A stretch of DNA of 64,000 bases from Micromonospora yangpuensis (GTDB taxonomy: Bacteria > Actinomycetota > Actinomycetes > Mycobacteriales > Micromonosporaceae). Below are positions 20,021 through 30,336 of the stretch, piece after piece (positions within the stretch are counted from its first letter, which is position 1; every line of letters starts with the position of its first letter). The translations under genes were made by a program, and so were the position numbers. The stretch covers positions 4,340,001 through 4,404,000 of the forward strand of contig NZ_FMIA01000002.1 of NCBI RefSeq assembly GCF_900091615.1, written 5' to 3'. The notes beneath the pieces are model-generated. The model was not told where the DNA came from, searched no databases, and worked only from the letters and a program-made list of their open reading frames with translations.

Positions 20021-20040
20021 CAAGCCGTACGTACGGTTTG
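20021..20040. promoter_or_regulatory. Putative autoregulatory operator of the AcnR-like gene
   Basis: CAAGCCGTACGTACGGTTTG is a 20-bp near-perfect palindrome (one mismatched pair) centred about 43 bases before the GTG start of the TetR gene. Its counterpart lies upstream of acnA at 12909-12928. TetR proteins commonly bind such sites to repress themselves. Confidence 0.65.
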
Positions 20041-20072
20041 CACCGGTCCACCGCACCTGACACGATCGTCAG

Positions 20073-20645
20073 GTGCCCAGAGTAAGTCAGGACCAGCTTG
20101 ACGCCCGACGACAGGAGATCCTCGCCGCGGCGCGGGACTGTTTCGCCCGACACGGGTACGAGGGGGCCACCGTCCGGCGGCTGGAGGAGGCCACCGGCCT
20201 GTCCCGGGGGGCGATCTTCCACCACTTCCGGGACAAGGACTCCCTCTTCCTGGCCGTCGCCGAGGACGACGCGGTGGCCATGGTGGAGACGGTGGCGCGC
20301 AACGGTCTGGTCCAGGTGATGCGCGACCTGCTGGCCCGTGCGGTCTCCCCGGACACCACCGGCTGGTTGGGCAGTCAGCTGGAGGTCTCCCGCCGGCTGC
20401 GTACCGATCCGGCCTTCGCCCGCCGGTGGGCCGAGCGGTCGGCGGCGATCGCCGAGGCGACCCGGGACCGGCTGACCCGCCAGCGGGAGGCCGGCGTGCT
20501 GCGCGAGGACATCCCGATCGACGTCCTCGCCCAGTTCCTGGAGTTGGCCTACGACGGCCTGGTGCTGCACCTGGCCATGGGGCGGCCCGCCGGCGACCTG
20601 GCCCGGGTGCTCGACCTGGTCGAGGAGGCGGTCCGCCGCCACTGA
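20073..20645 (+). CDS. acnR: TetR-family regulator, AcnR type
   Basis: A 190-residue repressor. The N-terminal helix-turn-helix (about residues 10-56) contains ATVRRLEEATGLSRGAIFHHFRDKDSL, closely resembling the mycobacterial and corynebacterial regulators encoded beside acn (AcnR). The C-terminal ligand domain is all-helical. The GTG start overlaps AGGTG and no better site exists. A palindrome just upstream is shared with the acnA promoter 7 kb away, supporting autoregulation plus acnA control. In relatives the two genes are adjacent; here conservon, RIO kinase and HAD genes lie between them. Confidence 0.78.
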   Translation: MPRVSQDQLDARRQEILAAARDCFARHGYEGATVRRLEEATGLSRGAIFHHFRDKDSLFLAVAEDDAVAMVETVARNGLVQVMRDLLARAVSPDTTGWLGSQLEVSRRLRTDPAFARRWAERSAAIAEATRDRLTRQREAGVLREDIPIDVLAQFLELAYDGLVLHLAMGRPAGDLARVLDLVEEAVRRH

Positions 20646-20767
20646 CCCCGGTCCCGGGCCAGCCGCACCGACCTCCGGTCCGCCGGCACCGACCGGCGGG
20701 ACCGTGGGTGGCGGGGCTGGCCCACAATGGGCGCACCCCTGCCACGTGTGACCACAGGAGCCGACAC

Positions 20768-21691
20768 ATGCTGGTTCTCGCCGCCCCGGACGACACCTGG
20801 GGCATCTCCGGTCCGGTCTTCCTCGGGAGCTATCTGACGGTGGCCGTCCTCATCGTCTGCTGGTCGCTCGTCGACCGGGCCCGTCTGCTCACCGGATCGC
20901 CCAGGTACGGCCCGCTCGGCGCGCAGCCGGTCGCCTACCTCAACGGCGGCGAACAACTCGCCGTCTGGGCCGCCCTCGGCGGGCTGCGCGGCAGTGGTCT
21001 GGTCGGCGTCACGCCGGACCGGCGGCTGGCGGTCACCGGCAGCCTGCCCGCCGGTGCCACCGGCCTGGACGTGGCGGTGCACCACGCGGCGTACCGCCGG
21101 TTGACCGCCCGGCAGCTGCGCCAGGACCCGGCGGTGCGTCAGGCGCTGGACGCGCTGCGGGAGGGGTTGCGGCGACAGGGCCTGCTGCTCACCCCGGCCC
21201 AGCGTCGTCGACTGCGTCGGGGCGCGGTACTGCTCGGCGTGCTGCTCCTGGTCGGCCTGGTCCGGGTCCTCGCCGGCCTGGCCAACGACCGGCCGGTCGG
21301 CTTCCTCCTGCTCGGCATGGCGGTCATCGGGGTGACCGCCCTGCTGCTGACCCGGGCGCCCCGGCGGACCAGGGCCGCGACGGCCGCGCTGCGCGCCCAT
21401 CGCCAGCAACACGTCCATCTCGCCCCCACCAACAATCCGGCGTACGCCACCTACGGCGCCACCGGGGCCGCGATGGGGATCGCCCTGTTCGGCACCGCCT
21501 CGATCTGGGCCGCCGACCCCACCTTCGCCGAGCAGGCCGACATCCAGCGGCAGACGGCCACGGGTGGTGGCTCCACCGGCGGCTGCGGCAGTGGCTCCTC
21601 CGGGGACAGCGGTGGTTCCTCCGGCGACAGCGGCGGTGGCTCCAGTTGCGGTGGTGGTTCCAGCTGCGGCGGCGGGGGGTGTGGCGGGTGA
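20768..21691 (+). CDS. TIGR04222-like membrane protein with Cys-rich C-terminal tail
   Basis: A 307-residue protein with hydrophobic segments at about 14-34, 156-174 and 180-197, and a weaker one near 240. A cytosolic central region contains PLGAQPVAYLNGG and HHAAYRRLTARQL. The last ~42 residues are almost only Gly, Ser and Asp plus four cysteines (273, 294, 300, 305). The N-terminal part resembles the actinobacterial TIGR04222 family. AGGAG lies 8 bases before the ATG. Its stop codon overlaps the GTG of the DUF692 gene (GTGA), so the genes are co-translated. The Cys tail is a plausible substrate for that enzyme (inference); a passive, disordered tail is the alternative. Confidence 0.75.
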   Translation: MLVLAAPDDTWGISGPVFLGSYLTVAVLIVCWSLVDRARLLTGSPRYGPLGAQPVAYLNGGEQLAVWAALGGLRGSGLVGVTPDRRLAVTGSLPAGATGLDVAVHHAAYRRLTARQLRQDPAVRQALDALREGLRRQGLLLTPAQRRRLRRGAVLLGVLLLVGLVRVLAGLANDRPVGFLLLGMAVIGVTALLLTRAPRRTRAATAALRAHRQQHVHLAPTNNPAYATYGATGAAMGIALFGTASIWAADPTFAEQADIQRQTATGGGSTGGCGSGSSGDSGGSSGDSGGGSSCGGGSSCGGGGCGG

Positions 21692-22704
21692 CCGGACCGG
21701 CCGGGGTGGGCATCGGCTGGCGGCCGGAGATCGCCGGCTTCGTCGCCGACCTGCCCGGACTGCGTTTCGTCGAGGTGGCCGCCGAGTCGATCCCGTCGAC
21801 CGGGCCGCTTCCCGCCGCCCTGGCCGAGCTGCGTGGGCGGGGTGTCACCGTCGTACCGCACGGGGTGCGACTCTCCCTCGGCGGCGCGGAACCGGTCGAG
21901 GCGGCCCGGGTGGCACACCTGGCCCGGGTCGCGGAGCTGACCGGGGCCCCGCTGGTCAGCGAACACATCGCGTTCGTCCGGGCCGGCGGCCTGGAGGCCG
22001 GGCACCTGCTGCCGTTGCCGCGCAGCCGGGAGGCGGTGGCCGTCACCGTGGCCAACGTGCGGCGGGCCCAGGCCGACCTGCCGGTCCCGCTCGCCCTGGA
22101 ACCGATCGCGGCGCTGTTCGACTGGCCGGACGACGAACTGGACGAGGCGGACTTCCTGACCGAGATCCTCGACCGGACCGGCGCGCAGCTCCTGCTCGAC
22201 CTCGCCAACGTGTACGCCAACGCACGCAACCGGGGCACCGACCCGGTCGCCCTGCTCGACCGGCTGCCGTTGGAACGCGTCGCCTACGTGCACGTCGCGG
22301 GCGGCGCCGAGGCGGGCGGTTTCTACCACGACACGCACACCGATTCGCTGCCCCGGCCCGTACTCGACCTGGTCGTTGCGCTCTGCGCGCGCCGGCGTCC
22401 CCCGGCGCTGCTGTTGGAACGGGACGGCCACTACCCGCCGGCCGCCGAGCTACGCGCCGAACTGGACGCCATCGCCACCGCCTCCGGCCACCCGCCCGTA
22501 ACCCCCACCGGTAAGGAAGGGCCCCCTGTTAACGCTTTCGGTATAGAAGGGAACCCCTTTTGCCTGCCGAGTGGCGGAGCTGAACTCGGCCATCCGGCGG
22601 CGGGCGCACCGGGCCATCCGGCGGCGAGCACACCAGGTCATCCGGCGACGGGCACACCGGGCCGGCCGGCGACGGGCGTACCGGGCCGGCCGGTGGCGAT
22701 GTGA
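21688..22704 (+). CDS. DUF692 protein (multinuclear non-heme iron oxidase, MNIO family)
   Basis: A 338-residue protein whose first ~270 residues show the TIM-barrel DUF692 pattern. The segments are GIGWRPEI near the start, PHGVRLSLGG (about 57), SEHIAF (91-96), LLLDLANVYANA (about 169-180), HVAGG, HTHTD (about 214) and LLLERDGHYP (about 241-250). The His, Glu and Asp residues in them are the expected metal ligands. Characterised members (MbnB, TglH, bufferin enzymes) oxidise cysteines of ribosomal peptides, usually with a partner protein. The GTG start overlaps the upstream stop. Residues 275-292 are encoded by a dispersed repeat element, and about 300-338 by a 24-bp tandem repeat, so the C-terminus is atypical. 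Confidence 0.85.
   Translation: MTGPAGVGIGWRPEIAGFVADLPGLRFVEVAAESIPSTGPLPAALAELRGRGVTVVPHGVRLSLGGAEPVEAARVAHLARVAELTGAPLVSEHIAFVRAGGLEAGHLLPLPRSREAVAVTVANVRRAQADLPVPLALEPIAALFDWPDDELDEADFLTEILDRTGAQLLLDLANVYANARNRGTDPVALLDRLPLERVAYVHVAGGAEAGGFYHDTHTDSLPRPVLDLVVALCARRRPPALLLERDGHYPPAAELRAELDAIATASGHPPVTPTGKEGPPVNAFGIEGNPFCLPSGGAELGHPAAGAPGHPAASTPGHPATGTPGRPATGVPGRPVAM
22510..22561. repeat. Dispersed element, copy 1, inside the DUF692 gene
   Basis: The sequence from GGTAAGGAAGGGCCCCCTGT through AACGCTTTCGGTATAGAAGG closely matches copies at 30337 and 53498. Here it is read in frame as the DUF692 C-terminal extension. Confidence 0.85.
22594..22689. repeat. 24-bp tandem repeat, four copies
   Basis: Units begin at 22594, 22618, 22642 and 22666 with CCGGCGGCGGGCGCACC or close variants. 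They encode repeated Gly-His/Arg-Pro-Ala octapeptides at the DUF692 C-terminus. Confidence 0.85.
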
Positions 22705-23213
22705 GTACGCCGGAGGGGACCGGCGCGGCGCGGGCCGCCGACGGGCCGAGCACCCCCGACGGTGCCGGTGACCTCGCGGTCCGGCAGGCCGCGCTGGTCG
22801 CCGCCCTGGTCGCGGGTCGACCGGCCCCGCCGGGCTTCGCGCCGGAGCCGCTGGCCGCCGCCCGCGCCGCCCTGCTACGCAAGCGGGCCGGGGAGGTGGC
22901 CCGACACTGGCCCCTGCTCGCCGCCGGCCTCGGTCCGGCCTGGCCGGGCACCTTCACCGGGTGGGCCGCCGGCCGCCCCGGCAACGGTTCGCTGCGCGAC
23001 GGCTGGGACCTCGCCCGGCACCTGCTCCAACGGGACGCCCTGCCCCCGTTGGGCGCCGACGAGTTGGCCGTCCGGGAGGCCACCGTCGGCTACGACGGGC
23101 AACGACCCCCGCGTACGCGGCGGCTGCCGGCGGTGGGCCGGGCCGGCGGTGCCGTCGCGCTCCAGGTCGCCGGTCGGGTACGCCTGCTGCGGGCCGCCAG
23201 CCGTTCGCGGTGA
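22701..23213 (+). CDS. Probable partner protein of the DUF692 enzyme
   Basis: A 170-residue soluble protein, Ala/Arg-rich. Its core reads as helices: [22 protein letters not shown], then LRKRAGEVARHWPLLAAGLG and a LRDGWDLARHLL segment. This layout resembles the small proteins encoded after DUF692 genes (DUF2063/HvfC/BufC type), which present peptide substrate to the oxidase, but the similarity is weak and from memory. The GTG start overlaps the DUF692 stop (GTGA), so it is the third translationally coupled gene of the cassette. No cysteine and no membrane segment. Confidence 0.6.
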   Translation: MSTPEGTGAARAADGPSTPDGAGDLAVRQAALVAALVAGRPAPPGFAPEPLAAARAALLRKRAGEVARHWPLLAAGLGPAWPGTFTGWAAGRPGNGSLRDGWDLARHLLQRDALPPLGADELAVREATVGYDGQRPPRTRRLPAVGRAGGAVALQVAGRVRLLRAASRSR

Positions 23214-23256
23214 CCTCGACCGCGACCCCGGTCACCGGGTACGGCAGGATCACCAC

Positions 23257-23916
23257 ATGGCCGAGCTACCTGACCGGACTCCCTCCCCCGGTCGACGGTC
23301 GGGCACTGCGCAGTCGTCGCCTACCGTGCGGCCGGCGCCTCCCGCACCGCGCCGGGCACGCGCGGGATCGCCCACGCCGAGCCGGGAGGAGTTGGCGGCG
23401 GCGGCCGACCGGACCATCCCGGACGTCGTCGCGCCCGGCCTGAACGTGCTCTTCGTGGGGATCAATCCGGGGCTGTGGTCGGCCGCCACCGGCCGGCACT
23501 TCGCCCGGCCAGGCAACCGGTTCTGGCCCGCCCTGCACCGGGGTGGCTTCACCCCGTACCAGCTTGCCCCGCACGAGCAGGACGACCTGCCCGGCTACGG
23601 CCTGGGCATCACGAACATGGTGGCCCGGGCCAGTGCCCGCGCCGACGAGCTGACCGCCGCCGAACTCGTCGCCGGCGCGGAGATCCTGACCGATACCGTC
23701 GAGCGGTACCGGCCCCGCTGGGTGGCGGTGGTCGGGGTGACCGCGTACCGGACCGGGTTCGGCCGGCCGAAGGCCACCTACGGACCGCAACCGGAGACGC
23801 TGGGCCCGGCCAAGCTGTGGGTGCTGCCCAACCCGAGCGGCCTGAACGCGCACTTCACCGCCGAGACCCTGGGTGCCGCCTTCGCCGAGTTGCGGGCGGC
23901 GACGGCATCCCGGTGA
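23257..23916 (+). CDS. mug: Mismatch-specific uracil/thymine DNA glycosylase (MUG family)
   Basis: A 219-residue base-excision repair enzyme that removes uracil or thymine opposite guanine. Motif I is FVGINPGLWSAATGRHF (about 68-84, with the Asn of GINPG that MUG uses in place of a catalytic Asp), followed by ARPGNRFWPALHRGGFTP. Motif II is LPNPSGLNAHF (about 192-202). The first ~45 residues are Pro/Arg/Ser-rich and probably disordered. The ATG at 23257 follows a weak AGGAT. It may be transcribed with the DUF692 cassette (43-base gap). Confidence 0.88.
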   Translation: MAELPDRTPSPGRRSGTAQSSPTVRPAPPAPRRARAGSPTPSREELAAAADRTIPDVVAPGLNVLFVGINPGLWSAATGRHFARPGNRFWPALHRGGFTPYQLAPHEQDDLPGYGLGITNMVARASARADELTAAELVAGAEILTDTVERYRPRWVAVVGVTAYRTGFGRPKATYGPQPETLGPAKLWVLPNPSGLNAHFTAETLGAAFAELRAATASR

Positions 23917-24047
23917 CCGGTCCGCCGCCGGGCGGCGGAGTGACCGGGTGGCCGCCGGGCGGCGGAGTGACCGGGTGGCCGCCGGGCGGCGGAGTGGCCA
24001 GTTCGCCACCGGGCGGCGGAGTGACCGGTCCGCCGCTGGGCGGCCGG
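23913..24047. repeat. 27-bp tandem repeat, five copies
   Basis: The unit GTGACCGGGTGGCCGCCGGG plus CGGCGGA starts at 23913, 23940, 23967, 23994 and 24021 with a few substitutions. The first copy overlaps the stop codon of mug; the array fills the gap to the convergent ABC exporter. Confidence 0.9.
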
Positions 24048-24061
24048 GCTGCTCCTGCTGG

Positions 24062-26056
24062 TCAGTTCGCCGCGGCTGGCGGCAGCGCCTCCTCGGCGAG
24101 GTACTGGCTCGTCGGCACGGTGGTGATCACCGGCTCGGGGCCGGTGGCGTCGGCGTACGGGCTGGGCGAGTCGGCGACCGCGAACTGGGTCCGGTACAGC
24201 TCGGCGTAGAGCCCGCCGACGGCCACCAGCTCCTCGTGCCGGCCCCGCTCGACGATGCGTCCGCCGTCGAGGACGAGGATCTGGTCGGCGTCGCGGACGG
24301 TGGAGAGCCGGTGCGCGATCACCAGCGCGGTACGCCCGGTCAACGCCACCGACAGGGCCCGCTGCACCGCCGCCTCGCTCTCGGAGTCCAGGTGTGCGGT
24401 CGCCTCGTCGAGGATCACGATCGACGGGGCCTTGAGCAGCAACCGGGCGATGGCGATGCGCTGCTTCTCCCCGCCGGAGAAGCGGTAGCCGCGCTCCCCG
24501 ACCGTGGTCTGCAGGCCGTCGGGCAGCGTCCGGACCAGATCGGCGACCTGGGCGCCGGCAAGCGCCGCCCAGATCTCGTCGTCGGTGGCGTCGGGTTTGG
24601 CGTAGCGCAGGTTCTCCGCGATCGTCTCGTGGAAGAGGTGCGAGTCCTGGGTCACCACCCCGATCTCGTCCCGCAGCGAGGCGAGGGAGGCGTCGCGGAC
24701 GTCCACCCCACCGACGAGCACCTGGCCGTCGGTGACGTCGTAGATCCGGGAGACCAGCATGGACAGGGTGGACTTGCCGGCACCCGAGGGCCCGACCAGG
24801 GCCACCATCTGACCCGGCTCGACGCTGAACGAGACCCCCTTGAGCACCGGCTCGTTGATGGTCCGGTCCAGCGTGGTGACCTCTTCGAGGGAGGCCAGGG
24901 AGACTTCGGCGGCGCTCGGGTACCGGAACCGGACGTCGCGGAACTCGACCCGGCCGTTGCCCGGCGGCACCGCCACCGCACCCGGCTTCTCCTCGATGCC
25001 CGGCCGCAGGTCGAGCACCTCGAAGACCCGGTCGAAGGAGACCAGGGCGCTCATCACGTCGACCCGGACGTTCGACAACGCGGTGAGCGGGCCGTACAGG
25101 CGGGTGAGCAGCAGGGCCAGCGTCACCACGGTGCCGGCGCTGACGCTGCCGGTGACCGCGAGCCAGCCGCCGAGACCGTAGGTGAGCGCCTGGGCCAGCG
25201 AGGCGACCAGCAGCATCGCGACGAAGAAGGTCCGGGAGTACATGGCGGACTGGATGCCGATGTCGCGGACCCGTTCGGCCCGCCCGGCGAACCGGCGGGC
25301 CTCCTCGTCGGGGGTACCGAAGAGCTTGACCAGCAGCGCGCCGGCCACGCCGAACCGCTCGGTCATCGTCGCGTTCATCTTGGCGTCGAGGTTGTACGAC
25401 TCCCGGGTGATCTCGGCCAGCCGCTTGCCCACCCGCCGGGCCGGCACGATGAAGATCGGCAGCAGCACCAGCGAGAGCACGGTGATCTGCCAGGAGAGGG
25501 TGAACATCACCGCGGCGGTGAGCACCAGCTGGATGACGTTGCTGACCACCCCGGACAGGGTCGAGGTGAAGGCCCGTTGGGCACCCATCACGTCGTTGTT
25601 GAGCCGGCTGACCAGCGCACCGGTCTGGGTCCGGTTGAAGAACTGCAGCGGCATCCGCTGCACGTGGTCGTAGACCCGGGTCCGCAGGTCGAGGATGATC
25701 CCCTCGCCGATGCGGGCGGAGTACCACCGTTGGGCCAGCGAGAGCAGTGCGTCGAGGACGGCGAGCCCGGCGATGAACAGCGCGAGGCGGACCACCGCCG
25801 CCCCGGCGTCGGTGCCGCCCCGGTTGATCGTGTTGATCACGTCGCCGGCGAGGACCGGCGTGGCCACCCCGATGATCGCGGCGAGCACCACCGTGACCAG
25901 GAAGACCACGATGTCGCGGCGGTAGGGCCGGGCGAACGCCACGATGCGCCGGGCGGTGCCGTTGCTCAGTCGGTGGGCGGTGACCTGGTCCCGGTCGCGC
26001 ATCGACCGGAGCATGCTCCATCCGCCCATGCCGCCGCCGGGCATCGGGTTCGCCAC
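24062..26056 (-). CDS. ABC exporter, fused permease-ATPase
   Basis: A 664-residue half-transporter. The membrane domain (about 35-340) has six hydrophobic segments including VFLVTVVLAAIIGVATPVLAG and a conserved MPLQFFNRTQTGALVSRLNND coupling segment. The ATPase domain has Walker A GPSGAGKST (about 436), signature RFSGGEKQRIAIARLLL, Walker B IVILDEAT and the switch His in AHRLS. It belongs to the MsbA/LmrA-like lipid or multidrug exporters and would act as a homodimer, since no second subunit is adjacent. Substrate unknown. Confidence 0.9.
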   Translation of the reverse strand: MANPMPGGGMGGWSMLRSMRDRDQVTAHRLSNGTARRIVAFARPYRRDIVVFLVTVVLAAIIGVATPVLAGDVINTINRGGTDAGAAVVRLALFIAGLAVLDALLSLAQRWYSARIGEGIILDLRTRVYDHVQRMPLQFFNRTQTGALVSRLNNDVMGAQRAFTSTLSGVVSNVIQLVLTAAVMFTLSWQITVLSLVLLPIFIVPARRVGKRLAEITRESYNLDAKMNATMTERFGVAGALLVKLFGTPDEEARRFAGRAERVRDIGIQSAMYSRTFFVAMLLVASLAQALTYGLGGWLAVTGSVSAGTVVTLALLLTRLYGPLTALSNVRVDVMSALVSFDRVFEVLDLRPGIEEKPGAVAVPPGNGRVEFRDVRFRYPSAAEVSLASLEEVTTLDRTINEPVLKGVSFSVEPGQMVALVGPSGAGKSTLSMLVSRIYDVTDGQVLVGGVDVRDASLASLRDEIGVVTQDSHLFHETIAENLRYAKPDATDDEIWAALAGAQVADLVRTLPDGLQTTVGERGYRFSGGEKQRIAIARLLLKAPSIVILDEATAHLDSESEAAVQRALSVALTGRTALVIAHRLSTVRDADQILVLDGGRIVERGRHEELVAVGGLYAELYRTQFAVADSPSPYADATGPEPVITTVPTSQYLAEEALPPAAAN

Positions 26057-26217
26057 GTATCACCTCCGGGTCGTCGGGCCGCCAGGTCCATTCTCCCGAC
26101 GTGTACGACAACCTCGGCGGTAACCTGGCTCTTCCCGAGCGGTCCTTACTATCCGGCACGACCGAAACGGCCGCCAGTCGGGGCGACCCGGCCCGTGCCC
26201 GGGCACGTCCGGCTCGG

Positions 26218-26985
26218 CTATTCCCCGCGTCCGGCCAGGTCACGCAGCCGACGGGTCTGCGCCTCCCGCTCGGCCCGCTGCTGGTCGGCGGCGTTGCGGT
26301 TGACCGCGCCCGCCAGCAGGGCCTTGATCTCGACCACCGCGTCGCGGTCGTGGGCGAGCAGGCCGGCGGTGAGGTCCCGGACCGCGTCGGTCAGCTCGGC
26401 GGTGGGCACGACGAGGGTGGCCAGGCCGATCCGGTCCGCCTCGGCGGCGTCCATCCGTCGACCGGTCGCGCAGATCTCCAGGGCCCGGGAGTAGCCGACC
26501 AGGTCGACCAGGCGCTTGGTGCCGGCGAGGTCGGGGACCAGCCCGAGGGTGACCTCGGCCATGGCGAGCCGGGCGTCCTCGGCGAGCACCCGCAGGTCGC
26601 AGGCGAGGGCGAGCTGGAAGCCGGCACCGATGGCGTGCCCCTGGACGGCGGCGACCGAGACGATGTCGGGCCGGTGCAGCCAGGTGAACGCGGCCTGGAA
26701 CTCGGCTATCCGCTGCGCGCACTCGGCCTCGGGCAGGGTGGCCAGCTCGGCGAACGAGCCCGGCCCGGTGGCACCGGCGACTGCCAGGTCGAGGCCGGCG
26801 GAGAAGGCCCGCCCCTCGCCGCGTACGACGACGACCCGGACGTCACCGGGCAGCTCCCGGGAGATGTCGACGAGCGCGCGCCACATCGCCGGCGTCTGGG
26901 CGTTGAGCACGTCGGGCCGACACAACGTCACCGTCGCGACCGGCCCGGCGCAGTCGATCCGTACCCCGTCCGAACCGGCGGTCAC
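26218..26985 (-). CDS. Enoyl-CoA hydratase/isomerase family protein
   Basis: A 255-residue crotonase-fold protein. The oxyanion-hole segments FSAGLDLAVAG (about 62-72) and QGHAIGAGFQLALACDLRV (about 111-129) are clear, as is MAEVTLGLVPD. Glu occurs in AEVTLG, where hydratases carry one catalytic Glu; the first catalytic Glu position is less certain, so isomerase or another crotonase activity is possible. The GTG at 26985 is chosen by family alignment (VTAGSDGVRIDCAG); the longer frame upstream overlaps the HTH gene. Substrate unknown, probably fatty-acid or amino-acid degradation. Confidence 0.85.
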   Translation of the reverse strand: MTAGSDGVRIDCAGPVATVTLCRPDVLNAQTPAMWRALVDISRELPGDVRVVVVRGEGRAFSAGLDLAVAGATGPGSFAELATLPEAECAQRIAEFQAAFTWLHRPDIVSVAAVQGHAIGAGFQLALACDLRVLAEDARLAMAEVTLGLVPDLAGTKRLVDLVGYSRALEICATGRRMDAAEADRIGLATLVVPTAELTDAVRDLTAGLLAHDRDAVVEIKALLAGAVNRNAADQQRAEREAQTRRLRDLAGRGE

Positions 26986-27028
26986 CGGCGAAGCCTGGGG
27001 ACGGCGTTGATGGGCGAGACCGGGTGGG

Positions 27029-27256
27029 TCACGCCTTCTTGCGACGGCGGGCACCGCCGCGCTGACGCAACTGCACGCCGGACTCGGTGAGCACCCGGTG
27101 GATGAATCCGTACGAACGGCCGGTCGAGGCCGCGAGCGCACGGATGCTCTCCCCCGAGGTGTACCGCTTTACCAGGTCCTTGGCGAGCGTCTGACGCTCG
27201 GCTCCGACGATCCGGCGACCCTTCTCAGTGCTGGTGGCTGTGCCAGTGGCTGCCAT
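27029..27256 (-). CDS. Small helix-turn-helix protein
   Basis: A 75-residue basic protein. A helix-turn-helix is visible in KDLVKRYTSGESIRALAAST-GRSYGFIHRVLTESG (about 26-60), of the type found in resolvase or Hin-like DNA-binding domains. The C-terminus is strongly basic (RQRGGARRRKKA). GAGGA lies about 7 bases before the ATG. Small stand-alone HTH proteins of this kind are common in actinomycetes and their targets are unknown. It lies 43 bases upstream of the enoyl-CoA hydratase gene and may be co-transcribed with it. Confidence 0.8.
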   Translation of the reverse strand: MAATGTATSTEKGRRIVGAERQTLAKDLVKRYTSGESIRALAASTGRSYGFIHRVLTESGVQLRQRGGARRRKKA

Positions 27257-27571
27257 GCTGATTCCTCACGTCCCAGACTGTGCGGTTCGGATACGGTCAA
27301 CACCTATTAGACCGTCTCGAACGATCATGCGCCAGATATCAACTCATCGCCAACCGACACGCTCTGCATTGTCAGGAACCCGATAGAGTGACGCCGCCGG
27401 CCCGACGGGAAGCGCACGCTGCGGATTCCCACCGGAGGCCGGTCTCATCCGACGCGACGCAATGTCCAGGACCGGACACCGACCGTCAGCGCAAGGTCGC
27501 CCGGGGGCCGCACCGGCCGGCGGGCGACAGCCCTGCTCCGGTCCGCACCGGCCGGCGGGCGGCGGCCCGAC
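27257..27571. other. Intergenic region upstream of the HTH gene
   Basis: 315 bases. The first ~130 are clearly lower in GC than the surroundings and should hold the HTH gene promoter (TAATAG on the minus strand near 27305 is a possible -10). The rest contains a short direct repeat, CCGCACCGGCCGGCGGGCG, at about 27508 and 27543. Confidence 0.4.
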
Positions 27572-29176
<1,605 letters not shown>

Positions 29177-29419
29177 TTCGGGGAACTCGCTCTCGGGGTC
29201 CGGAAGGGCTGACTCGGGGCACGCGAAAGCGCCGGCGGGCGCGGGGCCCGTCGGCGCGGGGCGGTTCAGCCTTCGCAGAGCAGCACCCGACAAGTGTACC
29301 GGGCGTCGATCGGCGCTTCGTCCGGATTACCCGGCAAGATCATCGGGTACCGGAGCGACGTGGCGGACCCGGTCCGATACCGCAACCACACCCACGCCCA
29401 GACGTTGATCGAGGTCGAC

Positions 29420-30334
29420 ATGGAGCTGAACGAGAACGCCCGCATCGACACCAGCCAGGTGGACGACCGGCGAGGATCCGGCGGAGGTGGCGGGATCAGC
29501 GGGATACCCATCCCGATCGGCGGCGGCCGGGGAGGGATCATCGGCATCGTCGTCGCGGTGGTGGTCGCCCTGGTCGGCGGCGGTTTCGGGCTGAACTCCG
29601 CGTTCAGCGGCGGCGGCGAGGCCGGCGACAACACCGCCCTGGAGCAGCGCTGCTCGGGTGAGGACGCGCTGGCCCAGCTCGACTGCCGCAACACCCTCTA
29701 CGTCAACTCGATCCAGGCGTACTGGCGTACCGCGCTGCCGCAGGCCCTCGGTGAGCAGTACCGCCCGGCCAAGACCGTCTTCTTCAGCCAGGGGGTCAGC
29801 ACCGCCTGCGGGCAGGCCGACTCCGGCGTCGGCCCGTTCTACTGCCCCGCCGACAGTCAGATCTACATCGACCTGACCTTCTACCAGGTGCTCGCCGAGC
29901 AGCTCGGTGCCGCCGGCGAGTTCGCCCAGCCCTACGTGCTGGCCCACGAGTACGGCCACCACGTGCAGAACCTGCTCGGCACCAACGAGCAGGTACGCCG
30001 CCAGCAGCAGCGCGACCCGGGCAACGCCAACGAGCTGTCGGTCCGGCTGGAACTGCAGGCCGACTGCTACGCCGGCGCCTGGGCGAAGAACGCCACCGGC
30101 ACGGCCGACGACACCGGCCAGAAGATCTTCACCAGCATCACCGAGCAGGACATCCGGCAGGCCATCGACGCCGCCGAAAAGATCGGCGACGACGCCATCT
30201 CCGAGCGGGCCAACCGCCCGGTCAACCCGGAGGAGTTCACCCACGGCTCGTCGGCCCAGCGTCGGGACTGGTTCACCCGGGGCTACGAGTCCGGCGACCC
30301 CACCCGCTGCGACACCTTCTCCACCCCCCTCTGA
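29420..30334 (+). CDS. Neutral zinc metallopeptidase (YpfJ family)
   Basis: A 304-residue membrane-anchored protein. A short polar start (MELNENARIDTSQVDDRRGS) and a Gly-rich stretch precede one transmembrane segment (GIIGIVVAVVVALVGGGFGL, about 49-68). The extracytoplasmic domain has the zinc motif HEYGHHVQ (HExxH, about 176-183) with a downstream ELQADCYAGAWA (third ligand Glu). This is the Pfam Zn_peptidase (DUF/YpfJ) family, of unknown physiological substrate. The ATG at 29420 is preferred because the frame upstream has no family similarity. Confidence 0.88.
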   Translation: MELNENARIDTSQVDDRRGSGGGGGISGIPIPIGGGRGGIIGIVVAVVVALVGGGFGLNSAFSGGGEAGDNTALEQRCSGEDALAQLDCRNTLYVNSIQAYWRTALPQALGEQYRPAKTVFFSQGVSTACGQADSGVGPFYCPADSQIYIDLTFYQVLAEQLGAAGEFAQPYVLAHEYGHHVQNLLGTNEQVRRQQQRDPGNANELSVRLELQADCYAGAWAKNATGTADDTGQKIFTSITEQDIRQAIDAAEKIGDDAISERANRPVNPEEFTHGSSAQRRDWFTRGYESGDPTRCDTFSTPL

Positions 30335-30336
30335 GG

